A stretch of 64,000 bases of DNA from Herbaspirillum sp. ASV7 (GCF_016429215.1 NZ_JAELUH010000021.1:1-64000), one strand, 5' to 3'; shown: positions 9,002-18,221, counted from the stretch's first letter. Notes: a model not told the origin generated them from the sequence alone. Made by a program: numbers and translations.

Positions 9002-10420
9002 CTACAACCCCCGCAAGAAATCAAACAACTCCGGCACATCCGCATACCCCACATTGAAGCGGAAGCTGGTCTTCTCCGGCGCCGACAGATGGAAGAAATC
9101 CCCCGGTGCCAGCCAGATGCCTTTCTGGCGCGCACGGTCGGCGATCTCGCGCGCCGACAGTTCGCAGCCCTCGATGGTGGCCCAGGTGAACATGCCGCCA
9201 CGCGCCGCCGTGAAGGGCGTCAATCCCACTTCGGTGAGCTTGGCATTGAGCGTGGCCTGGGCATTGAGCAGGGTGGCATTGAGGGTCTGCACATGGCGTC
9301 GGTGATGGCCTTCGGTCAGCACGTTGTGTACCAGCCGCTCGTTGATCTCGGAATTGGTCAGCGTCAGCACCATCTTGGTATGCACGATCTGGCGCGCCAG
9401 TTCACGCTGGCAGGCAACGTAGCCCACGCGCAGCGAGGGGGCGATGGTCTTGGAATAGCTGCCCACGTAGATCACCCGCTGCAAGCCATCCAGCGCGGCC
9501 AGCATGGGGTCGGTGGCCTGGCCCAGCTCGCGGAAGATGTCGTCTTCCACCACCCAGAAGCCATGGCGCTCGGCAGCCTGCAGCACGCGCATGGCGCAAG
9601 CCGGCGTATAGGACGTGCCAGTGGGATTCTGCAGCACGCTGGTGGTGAAGAACATCCGGGGCCGGTGCGTGCGCGCCAGCGTGTCCAGCATGTCGGTATC
9701 GACACCGCCCGGGGTGCGCGGCACGCCGATCACGTTCAGGCCGGCCAGGCGCAGCATGGCGATCAGGTTGCAGTAGCCGGGGTCGTCGATCATGACGGTG
9801 TCGCCGGGCTGGGTCATGGTGCGGATCACCAGGTCCAGCGCCTGGGTGGCGCCGTGGGTGGTGAGCACCTGGTCGATGCCCAGCTCCAGCGACCAGTGAC
9901 CGAGGAATTGCGTGATCAGCTGGCGCAGCGGCGCGTAACCATAAGGGTGGCCATAGCCGACCTGCTGCGCGCCGGGTGAGCGGATGATGCGGCGCTCGGC
10001 CTGGTGCAGGCCCTCGTCGTTGAGCCACTTGCCGGGTAACCAGCCGCAGCCGGCCTTGATGGGCACGCGCTCGTCGGCGAACATTTCCGAGAGCAGCCAG
10101 GCCGAGTCGATCACCGGTTCGTGCGGCACGAACACGGCCCGCGCACCGCCCTGCCCGGCGCGCGCGGCCACGAAGAAGCCGGCTCCACGGCGCGCCAGCA
10201 GCATGCCGCGTGCGACCAGTTGCTCGTAGGCTTCCACTACGGTGGAGGCGCCGATGGCGTGGCTCTGCGCGAAATGACGCACCGAGGGCAGCCGCTCGCC
10301 CGAGCGCAGTTCGCCCGATTCGATCAGGCGTGCCAGGCCATCGGCGACCTGTTCCACCAGCCGGGCGGCGGTGTTGCGTTGCAGATCCAGTTGCAGCGGC
10401 GCGCGCTGGAGCTTGGCCAT
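9002..10420 (-). CDS. MocR-family (GntR/aminotransferase) transcriptional regulator
   Basis: A 472-residue regulator with a GntR winged-helix domain (about 1-75; GERLPSVRHFAQSHAIGAST) fused to a fold-type I aminotransferase-like domain that binds PLP. The PLP-lysine context YVGSYSKTIAPSLRVGY and the Asp/Tyr pocket motif MIDDPGYCN are intact, so cofactor binding is expected. Start chosen at MAKLQR, behind GAAAGGAAGAG, rather than 18 codons upstream. It is divergent from an aminotransferase and a semialdehyde dehydrogenase gene, the typical MocR arrangement (as with TauR and GabR), so it probably controls that pathway in response to an amino compound or PLP-aldimine. Confidence 0.88.
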   Translation of the reverse strand: MAKLQRAPLQLDLQRNTAARLVEQVADGLARLIESGELRSGERLPSVRHFAQSHAIGASTVVEAYEQLVARGMLLARRGAGFFVAARAGQGGARAVFVPHEPVIDSAWLLSEMFADERVPIKAGCGWLPGKWLNDEGLHQAERRIIRSPGAQQVGYGHPYGYAPLRQLITQFLGHWSLELGIDQVLTTHGATQALDLVIRTMTQPGDTVMIDDPGYCNLIAMLRLAGLNVIGVPRTPGGVDTDMLDTLARTHRPRMFFTTSVLQNPTGTSYTPACAMRVLQAAERHGFWVVEDDIFRELGQATDPMLAALDGLQRVIYVGSYSKTIAPSLRVGYVACQRELARQIVHTKMVLTLTNSEINERLVHNVLTEGHHRRHVQTLNATLLNAQATLNAKLTEVGLTPFTAARGGMFTWATIEGCELSAREIADRARQKGIWLAPGDFFHLSAPEKTSFRFNVGYADVPELFDFLRGL

Positions 10421-10751
10421 GCTCTTCCTTTCGGGGTGGGACTTGGTGCTGTGTCTTGCACTGCATTGCCGCACAAGATGCAGGTGTATTGTTCAGACGG
10501 CTACTGTATTACTCGCTTCAAGCACAAGCCGGCCGTACAAGATTGCTCCAGAAGCCCATGCAATATGGGCATTTTGCAAACTGGCCGGTATTGTCTTGTG
10601 CGGCCGGCTCCATCATTGCAAGCAACACAGTTCAGCGATTGAAGCAATACAGTTTCAGATCAAAATCAAAAGTGTAGCTAACAATACTGCCAGTGTCTGG
10701 CAATAATCAAGCACTCTCATTTCCTCCCCGGTTTTCTCCACCCATTTTTCG
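10421..10751. promoter_or_regulatory. MocR / aminotransferase divergent control region with CAATAC repeats
   Basis: This non-coding stretch between divergent genes is less GC-rich than its surroundings. It contains four copies of one hexamer: GTATTG at 10486-10491 and 10588-10593, and CAATAC at 10645-10650 and 10682-10687. A CTGTATT/AATACAG pair (10504-10510 and 10646-10652) and a TGCCAG-TGT-CTGGCA hairpin (10688-10702) are also present. MocR regulators commonly bind spaced direct or inverted short repeats, so these are candidate sites. No convincing -35/-10 pair was fixed. Confidence 0.45.
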
Positions 10752-12092
10752 ATGGTGCGCCCCATGTCCAGCCCAGATCATTCTTCCGCTTCCAGCCTGT
10801 CCGCCTACTGGATGCCCTTCACCGCCAACCGCAACTTCAAGGCCGCGCCGCGCATGCTGGTCTCGGCCGAGGGCATGTACTACCGCGACGACGCCGGCAA
10901 CCCCATCCTGGACGGCACCGCCGGCCTGTGGTGCGTGCCGCTGGGTCACGCCCATCCCAAGATCGTGTCGGCCGTGCAGAAGTCGGTGGCCACGCTGGAC
11001 TATGCGCCGTCCTTCCAGCTGGGCCACCCCAGCGCCTTCGAACTGGCCGAGCGCCTCAAGGCCTATACCGGCAACCGCTTCTCCAACGTGTTCTATACCG
11101 GCTCCGGTTCGGAATCGGTGGATACCGCCATCAAGATCGCGCTGGCCTACCACCGCGCCACCGGCAATGCCACCCGCACCCGCATGATCGGGCGCGAGCG
11201 CGGCTATCACGGCGTGGGCTTCGGCGGCATGTCGGTGGGTGGCATCGGCGGCAACCGCAAGACCTTCAGCACCGCGCTGCTGCAGGGCGTGGACCACCTG
11301 CCGCACACCCACAACCTGGAAAAGAACGCCTTCACCAAGGGCGAGCCCGAATACGGCGCGCACCTGGCCGATGAACTGGAGCGCATCGTCGCCCTGCACG
11401 ATGCCTCCAACATCGCCGCCGTCATCGTCGAACCGGTGGCCGGTTCCACCGGTGTGCTGGTGCCGCCCAAGGGTTACCTCAAGCGCCTGCGCGAGCTGTG
11501 CACCAAGCATGGCATCCTGCTGATCTTCGATGAAGTCATCACCGGTTTCGGCCGCCTGGGGACGCCCTTCGCCTCCGACTACTTCGATGTCGAGCCGGAC
11601 ATCTTCACTACCGCCAAGGGTCTCACCAATGGCGTGGTGCCGATGGGCGCGGTGTTCGTCAAGCAGCACATCCACGACGCCTTCATGAACGGCCCGGATG
11701 GCATCGAACTGTTCCACGGCTATACCTACTCCGGCCACCCGCTGGCCTGCGCCGCCGGTCTGGCTTCGCTGGACGTGTTCCAGACCGAGGGCGTGCTGGA
11801 GAACGCCCAGGCGGTCTCGGACTACTTCCAGGAAGCCGCCCATGCACTGCGCGGCCTGCCGCACGTGATCGACGTGCGCACCATTGGCCTGATCGCCGGC
11901 ATCGAGCTGTCGTCCATCCCGGGCCGCGTCGGCGCCCGCGCCTATGACGCCTTCGTGCGTGCCTTCAACGATGGCATCCTCATCCGCGTGACCGGCGACA
12001 TCATCGCCCTGTCGCCGCCGCTGGTGATCAACAAGCAGCAGATCGACGAGCTGTTCGGCAAGCTGGCGGCCATCCTCAAGACCCTGGCCTGA
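10752..12092 (+). CDS. Omega-amino acid--pyruvate aminotransferase (beta-alanine type)
   Basis: Class III PLP aminotransferase of 446 residues (442 if the second ATG at 10764 is used; the ribosome-binding site is weak for both). It would transfer the amino group of beta-alanine or another omega-amino acid to pyruvate, giving malonate semialdehyde and alanine. The PLP lysine sits in FTTAKGLTNG, preceded by the class III motif LIFDEVITGFGR; the N-terminal AYWMPFTANRNFK is typical of the beta-alanine/omega-amino acid branch. The next gene encodes a semialdehyde dehydrogenase, supporting a beta-alanine-to-acetyl-CoA route. Taurine or another omega-amine as substrate cannot be excluded. Confidence 0.87.
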   Translation: MVRPMSSPDHSSASSLSAYWMPFTANRNFKAAPRMLVSAEGMYYRDDAGNPILDGTAGLWCVPLGHAHPKIVSAVQKSVATLDYAPSFQLGHPSAFELAERLKAYTGNRFSNVFYTGSGSESVDTAIKIALAYHRATGNATRTRMIGRERGYHGVGFGGMSVGGIGGNRKTFSTALLQGVDHLPHTHNLEKNAFTKGEPEYGAHLADELERIVALHDASNIAAVIVEPVAGSTGVLVPPKGYLKRLRELCTKHGILLIFDEVITGFGRLGTPFASDYFDVEPDIFTTAKGLTNGVVPMGAVFVKQHIHDAFMNGPDGIELFHGYTYSGHPLACAAGLASLDVFQTEGVLENAQAVSDYFQEAAHALRGLPHVIDVRTIGLIAGIELSSIPGRVGARAYDAFVRAFNDGILIRVTGDIIALSPPLVINKQQIDELFGKLAAILKTLA

Positions 12093-12119
12093 TCCCTCAC
12101 TACAACGCAAGAAAGATTC

Positions 12120-13613
12120 ATGGAAAAGATTGCACACTACATCGGCGGCCAGCGCGTCGATACCAAGAGCGGGCGCTATGCCGATGTCTTCAACCCGGCG
12201 CTGGGCGTGCCGGTGGCGCAGGTGGCGTTGGGCACCACCGAAGAGGTCGATGCGGCCGTAAAGGCCGGCGCGGCCGCGTTTGCCAGCTGGTCCAACACAC
12301 CGCCGCTGACGCGCGCGCGGGTGCTGTTCCGCTTCCTGCACCTGATCCAGCAGCGCGCCGACGACTTCGCCCGCATCATCGTGCGCGAGCACGGCAAGAC
12401 CTTCTCGGATGCCCAGGGCGAAGTGGCGCGCGGCATCGAGATCGTCGAGTTCGCCGCCGGCATTCCGCAGATGCTCAAGGGCGAATACACCGACCAGATC
12501 GCCCGTGGCATCGATGCCTGGTCGATGCGCCAGGCACTGGGTGTGGTGGCCGGCATCACGCCGTTCAACTTCCCGGCGATGGTGCCGATGTGGATGTTCC
12601 CCATCGCCATCGCCTGTGGCAACTGCTTCGTGCTGAAACCCTCCGAGCGCGATCCGTCGGCCGCGCTCCTGATCGCCGAGCTGCTGCAGGAAGCCGGCCT
12701 GCCCGATGGCGTCTTCAACGTCGTGCAGGGGGACAAGGTCACCGTCGATGCGCTGCTGGATCATCCCCAGGTCAAGGCCATCAGCTTCGTCGGTTCGACC
12801 CCGATTGCCGAATACATCTATGCCCGTGGCTCGGCCAAGGGCAAGCGTGTGCAAGCCCTGGGCGGCGCCAAGAACCACATGGTGGTGATGCCCGACGCCG
12901 ACATGCAACTGGCCGTCGATGCCCTGATGGGCGCGGCCTTCGGCTCGGCCGGCGAGCGCTGCATGGCGATCTCGGTGGCGGTGGCCGTGGGCAGCGCCGG
13001 TGACGAACTGGTGGCGGCCCTGGCCGAACGCGCGCGCAGCCTGAAGATCAACGAAGGCATGGCCGCCGGTGCCGAGATGGGTCCGGTGGTGACGGCCGCT
13101 GCCAAGGAGCGCATCGAGGGACTGATCGGCCGTGGCGTGGAAGAAGGCGCCACACTGGTGGTCGATGGTCGTGGCTACCAGGTGCCCGGCTTCGAGAAGG
13201 GCTTCTTCGTCGGTGGCACCCTGCTCGACCATGTCACCCCGGAGATGACGGTCTACAAGGAAGAGATCTTCGGCCCGGTACTGTGCGTGCTGCGCTGCCC
13301 GGATATCGCCAGCGCGGTGGAACTGATCAATGCCCATGAGTATGGCAACGGCGTGGCCGTCTATACCCGAGACGGCGGTGTGGCGCGCGAGTTCGTGCGC
13401 CAGATCGAAGTGGGCATGGTGGGGGTGAACGTGCCGCTGCCGGTGCCGATGGCCTTCAGCAGCTTCGGCGGCTGGAAGCGCAGCCTCTTCGGCGACCACC
13501 ACATGTATGGACCGGAGGGTGTGCGTTTCTATACCCGGGCCAAGGCGGTGATGCAGCGCTGGCCCAATACGGCCAGCGCGGGGGCGGAGTTCGCCTTCCC
13601 GCAGATGAAATAG
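12120..13613 (+). CDS. mmsA: CoA-acylating (methyl)malonate semialdehyde dehydrogenase
   Basis: A 497-residue aldehyde dehydrogenase-superfamily enzyme that oxidatively decarboxylates malonate or methylmalonate semialdehyde to acetyl- or propionyl-CoA with NAD and CoA. It shows the family's [16 protein letters not shown] segment, the [14 protein letters not shown] motif that replaces the usual Glu region, and the catalytic Cys in GSAGERCMA. It starts 27 bases after the aminotransferase and probably shares its transcript; a hairpin terminator follows. With the transaminase it makes a complete beta-alanine to acetyl-CoA module. Valine degradation is the alternative role, but no other valine genes are nearby. 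Confidence 0.9.
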   Translation: MEKIAHYIGGQRVDTKSGRYADVFNPALGVPVAQVALGTTEEVDAAVKAGAAAFASWSNTPPLTRARVLFRFLHLIQQRADDFARIIVREHGKTFSDAQGEVARGIEIVEFAAGIPQMLKGEYTDQIARGIDAWSMRQALGVVAGITPFNFPAMVPMWMFPIAIACGNCFVLKPSERDPSAALLIAELLQEAGLPDGVFNVVQGDKVTVDALLDHPQVKAISFVGSTPIAEYIYARGSAKGKRVQALGGAKNHMVVMPDADMQLAVDALMGAAFGSAGERCMAISVAVAVGSAGDELVAALAERARSLKINEGMAAGAEMGPVVTAAAKERIEGLIGRGVEEGATLVVDGRGYQVPGFEKGFFVGGTLLDHVTPEMTVYKEEIFGPVLCVLRCPDIASAVELINAHEYGNGVAVYTRDGGVAREFVRQIEVGMVGVNVPLPVPMAFSSFGGWKRSLFGDHHMYGPEGVRFYTRAKAVMQRWPNTASAGAEFAFPQMK

Positions 13614-13622
13614 GCAAGTGAG

Positions 13623-13653
13623 AAAAACGGCATGAAGATTTCATGCCGTTTTT
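13623..13653 (+). terminator. Rho-independent terminator after mmsA
   Basis: A perfect 14-bp stem (13623-13636 with 13640-13653) closed by a 3-base loop begins 10 bases after the mmsA stop. The stem begins with A5 and ends with T5, so it can terminate in both directions. Confidence 0.85.
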
Positions 13654-14182
13654 CTTTGGCGCGCAGGTAGGATGGAGAGTCTCGCGCTGGCCTTGTTGGT
13701 GCGTTCAAGGTCGAGCCGTGGTGCAGAATGAAGCTGTTTTCCCCACCCGGCAGGAATCGTCATCCGGGACCGCACCAAAAGTAATATTGTTAGAAAAAGC
13801 AAGCCGTCGTGGCGGACCGGTGGAGACACACCGGCGACACGGGAGAACGGCAGACAAGTCTGGAGACAAGCTCATCTGAGCCGCAGGAGGAGCCCCATGA
13901 TGGCTCATGCCATGCAGCGCAAAGCCGCGCTGCACATGTATTTCATCGCATCATCCCTGCTGCCTTCCGGGGTTCCGGCAAGGTGGCGCGCAGCTATTTG
14001 CAATGTCTTCTGCGCCCGTTCGCGGCGGCGGTTTCCACACGTCCATACAGTTTCGCCACATCCGTCATCGACTAAGTTTTTTGACATGACGGGCACGGAA
14101 CTTGCGTCGACGTACTGCAAAGCAGTCCCACTCATTTCCATGGATGTCATCAGCCACACCTTACCTTGAGGGAGAAGTAAGC
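13654..14182. other. Long upstream region of the ABC importer island
   Basis: No credible gene here: the short open frames lack family-like sequence and ribosome-binding sites. The stretch holds isolated NtrC-like half-sites (TGGTGC at 13697 and 13719, GCACCA at 13772), an AT-rich patch near 13777-13802, a CCCGG/CCGGG inverted pair around 13747-13768, and the sigma-54-like promoter reported separately. Its length suits an enhancer-dependent promoter. Confidence 0.5.
14091..14105 (+). promoter_or_regulatory. Sigma-54 (RpoN) type -24/-12 promoter
   Basis: The sequence GGGCACG-GAAC-TTGC matches the RpoN consensus TGGCACG-N4-TTGC at every defined base except the first, with the required 10-base spacing between the -24 GG and -12 GC. 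Transcription would start near 14117, about 65 bases before the binding-protein gene. It implies activation by an enhancer-binding protein such as NtrC. The TTGACA at 14081 has no matching -10. Confidence 0.65.
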
Positions 14183-15376
14183 ATGATCAGCCGTCGCGAT
14201 TTCCTGAAGCTGTCCGCCCTGGCCGCCCCCGGCGCATTGACCTACCAGGATGTGTTTGCGCAAGCCGAGAGCATTGCCTTCGGCTGTCCGGTGCCGATGT
14301 CGGGCCCCTTCGCCGCCAATGGCAAGTTCGCCGACATGGGCATGAAGCTGGTGCTGCAAAAATATGGCAAGGTGCTGGGCAAGAGCACCAGCTACGTCAC
14401 CCTCGATACCGAAGGCAAGCCGGCCACTGCCGTGCGCAAGATGCAGGAGACCATCGAAAAAGGCACGCGCTTCTTCGCCGGTGGCATCCTCTCCGGCGAG
14501 GCGCTGGCCATGGGCAAGGAAGCCGACAAGGCCGGCGCCATCTTCATCACCACCGCCGGTGCCGACGAGATCACCGGCAGCGACTGCAACCACGCCACCT
14601 TCCGCTGGTCGGTGCCGACCTTCGGCGCCATCGAACAGACCGTGCGTCCGCTACTGGAGAAGCTGCCCAATGCCAAGCGCTGGTACACCATCACGCCGCA
14701 ATACGTGTTCGGCGAAGGCCTGCTGTCGGCGGCCAAGAACATCTTCAAGGAAAAGGGCATCGAGCATGTGGGCAACAGCTACCACTCGCTGACCGAGAAG
14801 GAATTCTCCGGCTACCTCACCAATGCCATGGCGGCCAAGCCGGACGTGCTGCTGCTGCTGAACTTCGGTTCGCAATCCTCGGACACGCTGCGCCAGGCGG
14901 TCAGCTTCGGCATGAAGAACAACTGCACCATCCTCATGGCCTGGGCCTCGGGACTGGAACAGTTCGAGACCCTGGGGGCCGATATCTGCGAGGGCGTCTA
15001 CTTCGGCGCGCAATACTGGCATGCCATCGATTCGCCCTTCAACAAGGAATTCGTCAAGCTGGTCAACGACACGCTCAAGATCGATCCCAACTACAGCCTG
15101 GCCGGCTCCTACATCTGTACCAAGATCATCCTGGACGCCATCATCAAGGCCAACAGCACCGATCCCAAGGCGGTCATCGCGGCCATGGAAGGCATGAAGT
15201 ACGAGGGCCTCACCGGCACCGAGGAAATCCGCAAGGGCGATCACCAGGTCATCAAGAACTACTACCTGCTCAAGGGCAAGGCCAAGTCCAAGATGGCCAA
15301 CAAGAACGACTATGCCGATATCGTTTCCTCCGGCAAGTCCTTCCTGCCGCTGGAGAAGACGCAGTGCAAGCTGTGA
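14183..15376 (+). CDS. ABC transporter substrate-binding protein (Liv/branched-chain amino acid type)
   Basis: Periplasmic type-I binding protein of 397 residues for a Liv-family importer. The N-terminus ISRRDFLKLSALAAPGAL has the twin-arginine pattern followed by a hydrophobic stretch and an FAQA-E cleavage site, so export may be by Tat. The mature part begins IAFGCPVPMSGPFAANG, typical of LivK/amide-urea-type receptors. Start chosen behind GAGGGAGAAG. It is the first gene of an importer-hydrolase island downstream of a sigma-54-like promoter and is separated from the permease genes by a REP-like element. The ligand is unknown; an amide, carbamoyl compound or peptide fits the neighbours. Confidence 0.88.
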   Translation: MISRRDFLKLSALAAPGALTYQDVFAQAESIAFGCPVPMSGPFAANGKFADMGMKLVLQKYGKVLGKSTSYVTLDTEGKPATAVRKMQETIEKGTRFFAGGILSGEALAMGKEADKAGAIFITTAGADEITGSDCNHATFRWSVPTFGAIEQTVRPLLEKLPNAKRWYTITPQYVFGEGLLSAAKNIFKEKGIEHVGNSYHSLTEKEFSGYLTNAMAAKPDVLLLLNFGSQSSDTLRQAVSFGMKNNCTILMAWASGLEQFETLGADICEGVYFGAQYWHAIDSPFNKEFVKLVNDTLKIDPNYSLAGSYICTKIILDAIIKANSTDPKAVIAAMEGMKYEGLTGTEEIRKGDHQVIKNYYLLKGKAKSKMANKNDYADIVSSGKSFLPLEKTQCKL

Positions 15377-15408
15377 TGACCTTGTCCTGACTCTCAGCGA
15401 ACCAGAAC

Positions 15409-15524
15409 CCGTTCGGACTGAGTAGCCGCGCCAGCGGCGTATCGAAGACGTGACGTCCGGCACCCGGCGCAACCAGGATGGAGCGCCTTCGATACGACCC
15501 TGCGGGTCTACTCAGTCCGAACGG
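15409..15524. repeat. REP-like paired hairpin element, copy 1
   Basis: Two inverted hairpin units. The outer arms are CCGTTCGGACTGAGTAG (15409-15425) and its exact complement (15508-15524); the inner conserved blocks are GTATCGAAG and CTTCGATAC. Each unit carries a small stem-loop (CCGC-GCCA-GCGG on the left; ACCC-TGC-GGGT on the right). It lies between the binding-protein and permease genes of one transport operon, the position REP elements occupy between malE and malF in E. coli, where they protect the upstream message. Confidence 0.85.
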
Positions 15525-15569
15525 TGACCGAGGCATTACCGAACTTCCTTGTTTCCCTCACGAGGTTCC

Positions 15570-16436
15570 ATGAACATCTATCTGCTGCAGATCGCCAATG
15601 GCATAGGCATCGGCATGCTCTACTTCCTGCTGGCGGTGGGCTTGTCGATCGTCTTCGGCCTGCTGCGCTTCGTCAATTTCTCGCACGGCGCCTTCTTCCT
15701 GCTGGGCGCCTACCTGTGCTTCCAGGTCACCGACATGGGCATCAGCTTCTGGTGGTCGCTGCTGGTGGCGCCGCTGGTGGTGGGCCTGTTCGCCTGGGTG
15801 GTGGAGCGCTTCGTGCTGCGCCATGTGTATGCGCTGCCGCATCACTTCCACATCCTCTTCACGGTGGGCATGGCCCTGGTGCTGCAGGAGGCGGTGATCT
15901 CGGTCTGGGGGCCGCTGGGCAACAATGTCTCGCCGCCCGACCTGCTGCAGGGTGTGGTGATGGCGGGCGGCTTCGTCTATCCCAAGTATCGCCTCTTCGT
16001 CATCGGCGTGACGGCGGTCATGGCGGTGCTGCTGTGGTGGGTGCTGGAAGGCACGCGCCTGGGTTCCATCGTGCGCGCCGGCAGTGAATCGACCGAGATG
16101 GTGTCGCTGCTGGGCTTGAACATCAACCGCATCTTCAGCCTGGTCTTCGCCCTCGGGGCGGCCACGGCCGGACTGGCCGGTGCGCTGGCCGCGCCCATTC
16201 GCGGGGCCGATCCCTTCATGGGCGTGGAAGCGCTGGGCATCGCCTTCGTGGTGGTGGTGGTCGGCGGCCTGGGCAGCTTCTGGGGGGCGCTGATCGGCGG
16301 CATCCTGGTGGGCATCGTACAAAGCGTGATGAGCACCGTCTGGTCCGAGGGCGCGCACCTGATGATCTACGTGGCGATGGCGGCGGTGATGCTGTTGCGT
16401 CCGAATGGCTTGCTCGGTCGCCCCGGCGCGGCCTGA
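15570..16436 (+). CDS. ABC transporter permease, LivH type
   Basis: Inner-membrane permease of 288 residues with about eight hydrophobic segments, starting MNIYLLQIANGIGIGMLYFL as in LivH/UrtB proteins. The EAA-like loop region (GSIVRAGSESTEMVSLLG) and the glycine-rich VVVVGGLGSFWGALIGG segment are present. Start chosen at the second Met, after an ACGAGG ribosome-binding site. It forms the translocation pore with the following LivM-type protein; the four genes from here to the LivF-type ATPase are tightly packed. Confidence 0.9.
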   Translation: MNIYLLQIANGIGIGMLYFLLAVGLSIVFGLLRFVNFSHGAFFLLGAYLCFQVTDMGISFWWSLLVAPLVVGLFAWVVERFVLRHVYALPHHFHILFTVGMALVLQEAVISVWGPLGNNVSPPDLLQGVVMAGGFVYPKYRLFVIGVTAVMAVLLWWVLEGTRLGSIVRAGSESTEMVSLLGLNINRIFSLVFALGAATAGLAGALAAPIRGADPFMGVEALGIAFVVVVVGGLGSFWGALIGGILVGIVQSVMSTVWSEGAHLMIYVAMAAVMLLRPNGLLGRPGAA

Positions 16437-16458
16437 GGTTTCCTGCACTGGAGAATCG

Positions 16459-17457
16459 ATGAAACAGATCGCGCATTTCCGCTATACCTTGCTGGCGGCG
16501 GCGGTGGTCCTGCTGCTGCCGCTGGTATTGACTTCCGGCACGCTGGCAACAGAAGTGCTGGTGTTCGCCCTGGCCGCGCTGGGTTGCAACCTGCTGCTGG
16601 GCTATACCGGCCTGATGTCCTTCGGCCAGGGCATCTTCTTCGGCGTGGGCAGCTATACCGCTGGCGTGGTGTTGCTGCAGCTGAAGCTGGGTCTGCTGCC
16701 CTCGCTGGCGCTGGCCGCGCTGGGCGGCGCGCTGGTGGCGCTGCTGGTGGGCTGGTTCTCGATCCGCCAGCGCGGCACCTATTTCGTGATGCTGACGCTG
16801 GCCTTCGCCCAGATGTTTTACTTCCTGGCCTATACGATGAAGGACGTCACCGGCGGCGACAACGGCTTGCTGGATATCCCGCGTCCGCCGCTGTCGCTGC
16901 TGGGCGTGACGCTGTTGCCGACCACCTCCTCGTGGCAGTACTACGCGGTGGTGGCCATCCTGTTCGTGCTGGTGTTCTGGCTCCTGCAGCGGGTGGTCGA
17001 TTCGGTGCTGGGCAAGACGCTGCTGGCGGTGCGCGAGAACGAGGCGCGCGCCTCGGCGCTGGGCTATGACGTGCGCCTGCTGAAGCTGGCGGCCTTCGTC
17101 ATCTCGGGTGCAGTAACCGGCCTGGCCGGTGGCCTGCACGCGATGATGACCGGCGTGGCACCGCTATCCAATATCGAATACCACACCAGCGAAGCCATCC
17201 TGGTCATGACCGTCATCGGCGGCACCGGCAACCTGTTCGCCTCGGTGCTGGGCGCGAGCTTCTATGTGCTGGTGGGCAACTGGCTCTCTACGCTGTGGCC
17301 GCGCTGGCTGATGCTGCTGGGCCTCCTGCTGATCGCGGTGAGCCTGTATATGCAGAAGGGGCTGTTCGGCCTGGCGGTGAAGATCGTCGATGTTCTGCGC
17401 GGCAGCCGGACCAAGCCGGCCGAGACGCCGCCCGTCACCCAGGAGAAGCACTCATGA
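16459..17457 (+). CDS. ABC transporter permease, LivM type
   Basis: Second permease subunit, 332 residues, hydrophobic throughout. It has the LivM hallmark LLLGYTGLMSFGQGIFFGVG, a cytoplasmic EAA-type loop LLAVRENEARASALGYDV, and a charged C-terminal tail. Start chosen behind CTGGAGAA. Its stop overlaps the ATG of the next ATPase gene (ATGA), indicating translational coupling and fixed subunit ratios. Confidence 0.9.
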   Translation: MKQIAHFRYTLLAAAVVLLLPLVLTSGTLATEVLVFALAALGCNLLLGYTGLMSFGQGIFFGVGSYTAGVVLLQLKLGLLPSLALAALGGALVALLVGWFSIRQRGTYFVMLTLAFAQMFYFLAYTMKDVTGGDNGLLDIPRPPLSLLGVTLLPTTSSWQYYAVVAILFVLVFWLLQRVVDSVLGKTLLAVRENEARASALGYDVRLLKLAAFVISGAVTGLAGGLHAMMTGVAPLSNIEYHTSEAILVMTVIGGTGNLFASVLGASFYVLVGNWLSTLWPRWLMLLGLLLIAVSLYMQKGLFGLAVKIVDVLRGSRTKPAETPPVTQEKHS

Positions 17458-18221
17458 GCCGCCCCATCCTGCAAGCAGTCAACGTGACCAAGCGTTATGG
17501 CAAGTTCACCGCCGTCAACGGCATCACGCTCGATATCCTGCCCGGCACCGTGCATTCGGTGATCGGCCCCAATGGCGCGGGCAAGACCACGCTGTTCCAT
17601 ACCCTGACCGGGACCACCCCCATCACCACCGGCAGCATCCTGGTGGAGGGCGAGGAGGTGGCGCACCTGCCCGGTTACCGGCGCGTGCAGAAGGGACTGG
17701 CACGCTCTTTCCAGGTGACCAGCCTCTTTCCCAACCTGAGCGTGTGGGAAAACCTGCGCCTGGCCGCGCAGGGCCGTTCGCCGCTGGCGGCACTGAACCC
17801 GTGGAAGCGGGCCGAGCAATTTGCCGCATCCTGCGCGCTGGCCGATCAGCTCATCACACGCCTGTCGCTGCAGGCAGTGGCGCAGCGTGCCTGCGCGGAA
17901 CTCTCGCACGGCCAGCAGCGCCGGCTGGAAGTGGGCATGGCCATGGCCGGACGGCCCAAGGTGATCTTCCTGGACGAGCCGACCTCGGGCATGGGCATCG
18001 ATGACATCGCCGACATGAAGCGGCTCATCCATGGCCTGCGCGAGGATTACACCGTGGTACTGATCGAGCACAACATGGATATCGTGATGGATATCTCGGA
18101 CCGCATCACCGTCATGCAGCTGGGCCAGATCCTGGCGCAGGGCAAGCCGGTCGAGATCCGCAATGACGAACGCGTGCGCCGCGCTTACCTCGGCAGCATG
18201 ATCACCGGAGGTCGCGCATGA
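17454..18221 (+). CDS. ABC transporter ATP-binding protein, LivG type
   Basis: ATPase subunit of 255 residues. Walker A is GPNGAGKTT, the signature is LSHGQQRRLEVGMAMAG, Walker B is VIFLDEP followed by the D-loop-like TSGMGIDD, and the switch His lies in VLIEHNMDIVMD. It couples ATP hydrolysis to uptake through the two permeases. Its start overlaps the preceding permease stop and its stop overlaps the next gene's start. Confidence 0.92.
   Translation: MSRPILQAVNVTKRYGKFTAVNGITLDILPGTVHSVIGPNGAGKTTLFHTLTGTTPITTGSILVEGEEVAHLPGYRRVQKGLARSFQVTSLFPNLSVWENLRLAAQGRSPLAALNPWKRAEQFAASCALADQLITRLSLQAVAQRACAELSHGQQRRLEVGMAMAGRPKVIFLDEPTSGMGIDDIADMKRLIHGLREDYTVVLIEHNMDIVMDISDRITVMQLGQILAQGKPVEIRNDERVRRAYLGSMITGGRA

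Noticed and set aside
10707-13502. A 931-codon minus-strand open frame opposite the aminotransferase and dehydrogenase genes
   Set aside because: It is antisense to two clear enzymes, is His/Gly/Arg-rich without family resemblance, and arises from GC-rich codon bias.
13697-13777. NtrC enhancer sites
   Set aside because: Only isolated half-sites (TGGTGC twice, GCACCA once) with no properly spaced dyad; kept as a note, not called.
13800-13900. Glycine-riboswitch-like words (TCTGGAGA, GCAGGAGGAGC) upstream of the importer
   Set aside because: The conserved elements are in the wrong order and spacing and the stems do not form; chance resemblance.
14081-14086. TTGACA as a sigma-70 -35 box upstream of the binding-protein gene
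   Set aside because: No -10 hexamer at 16-18 bases; the overlapping sigma-54 element is a much better match.
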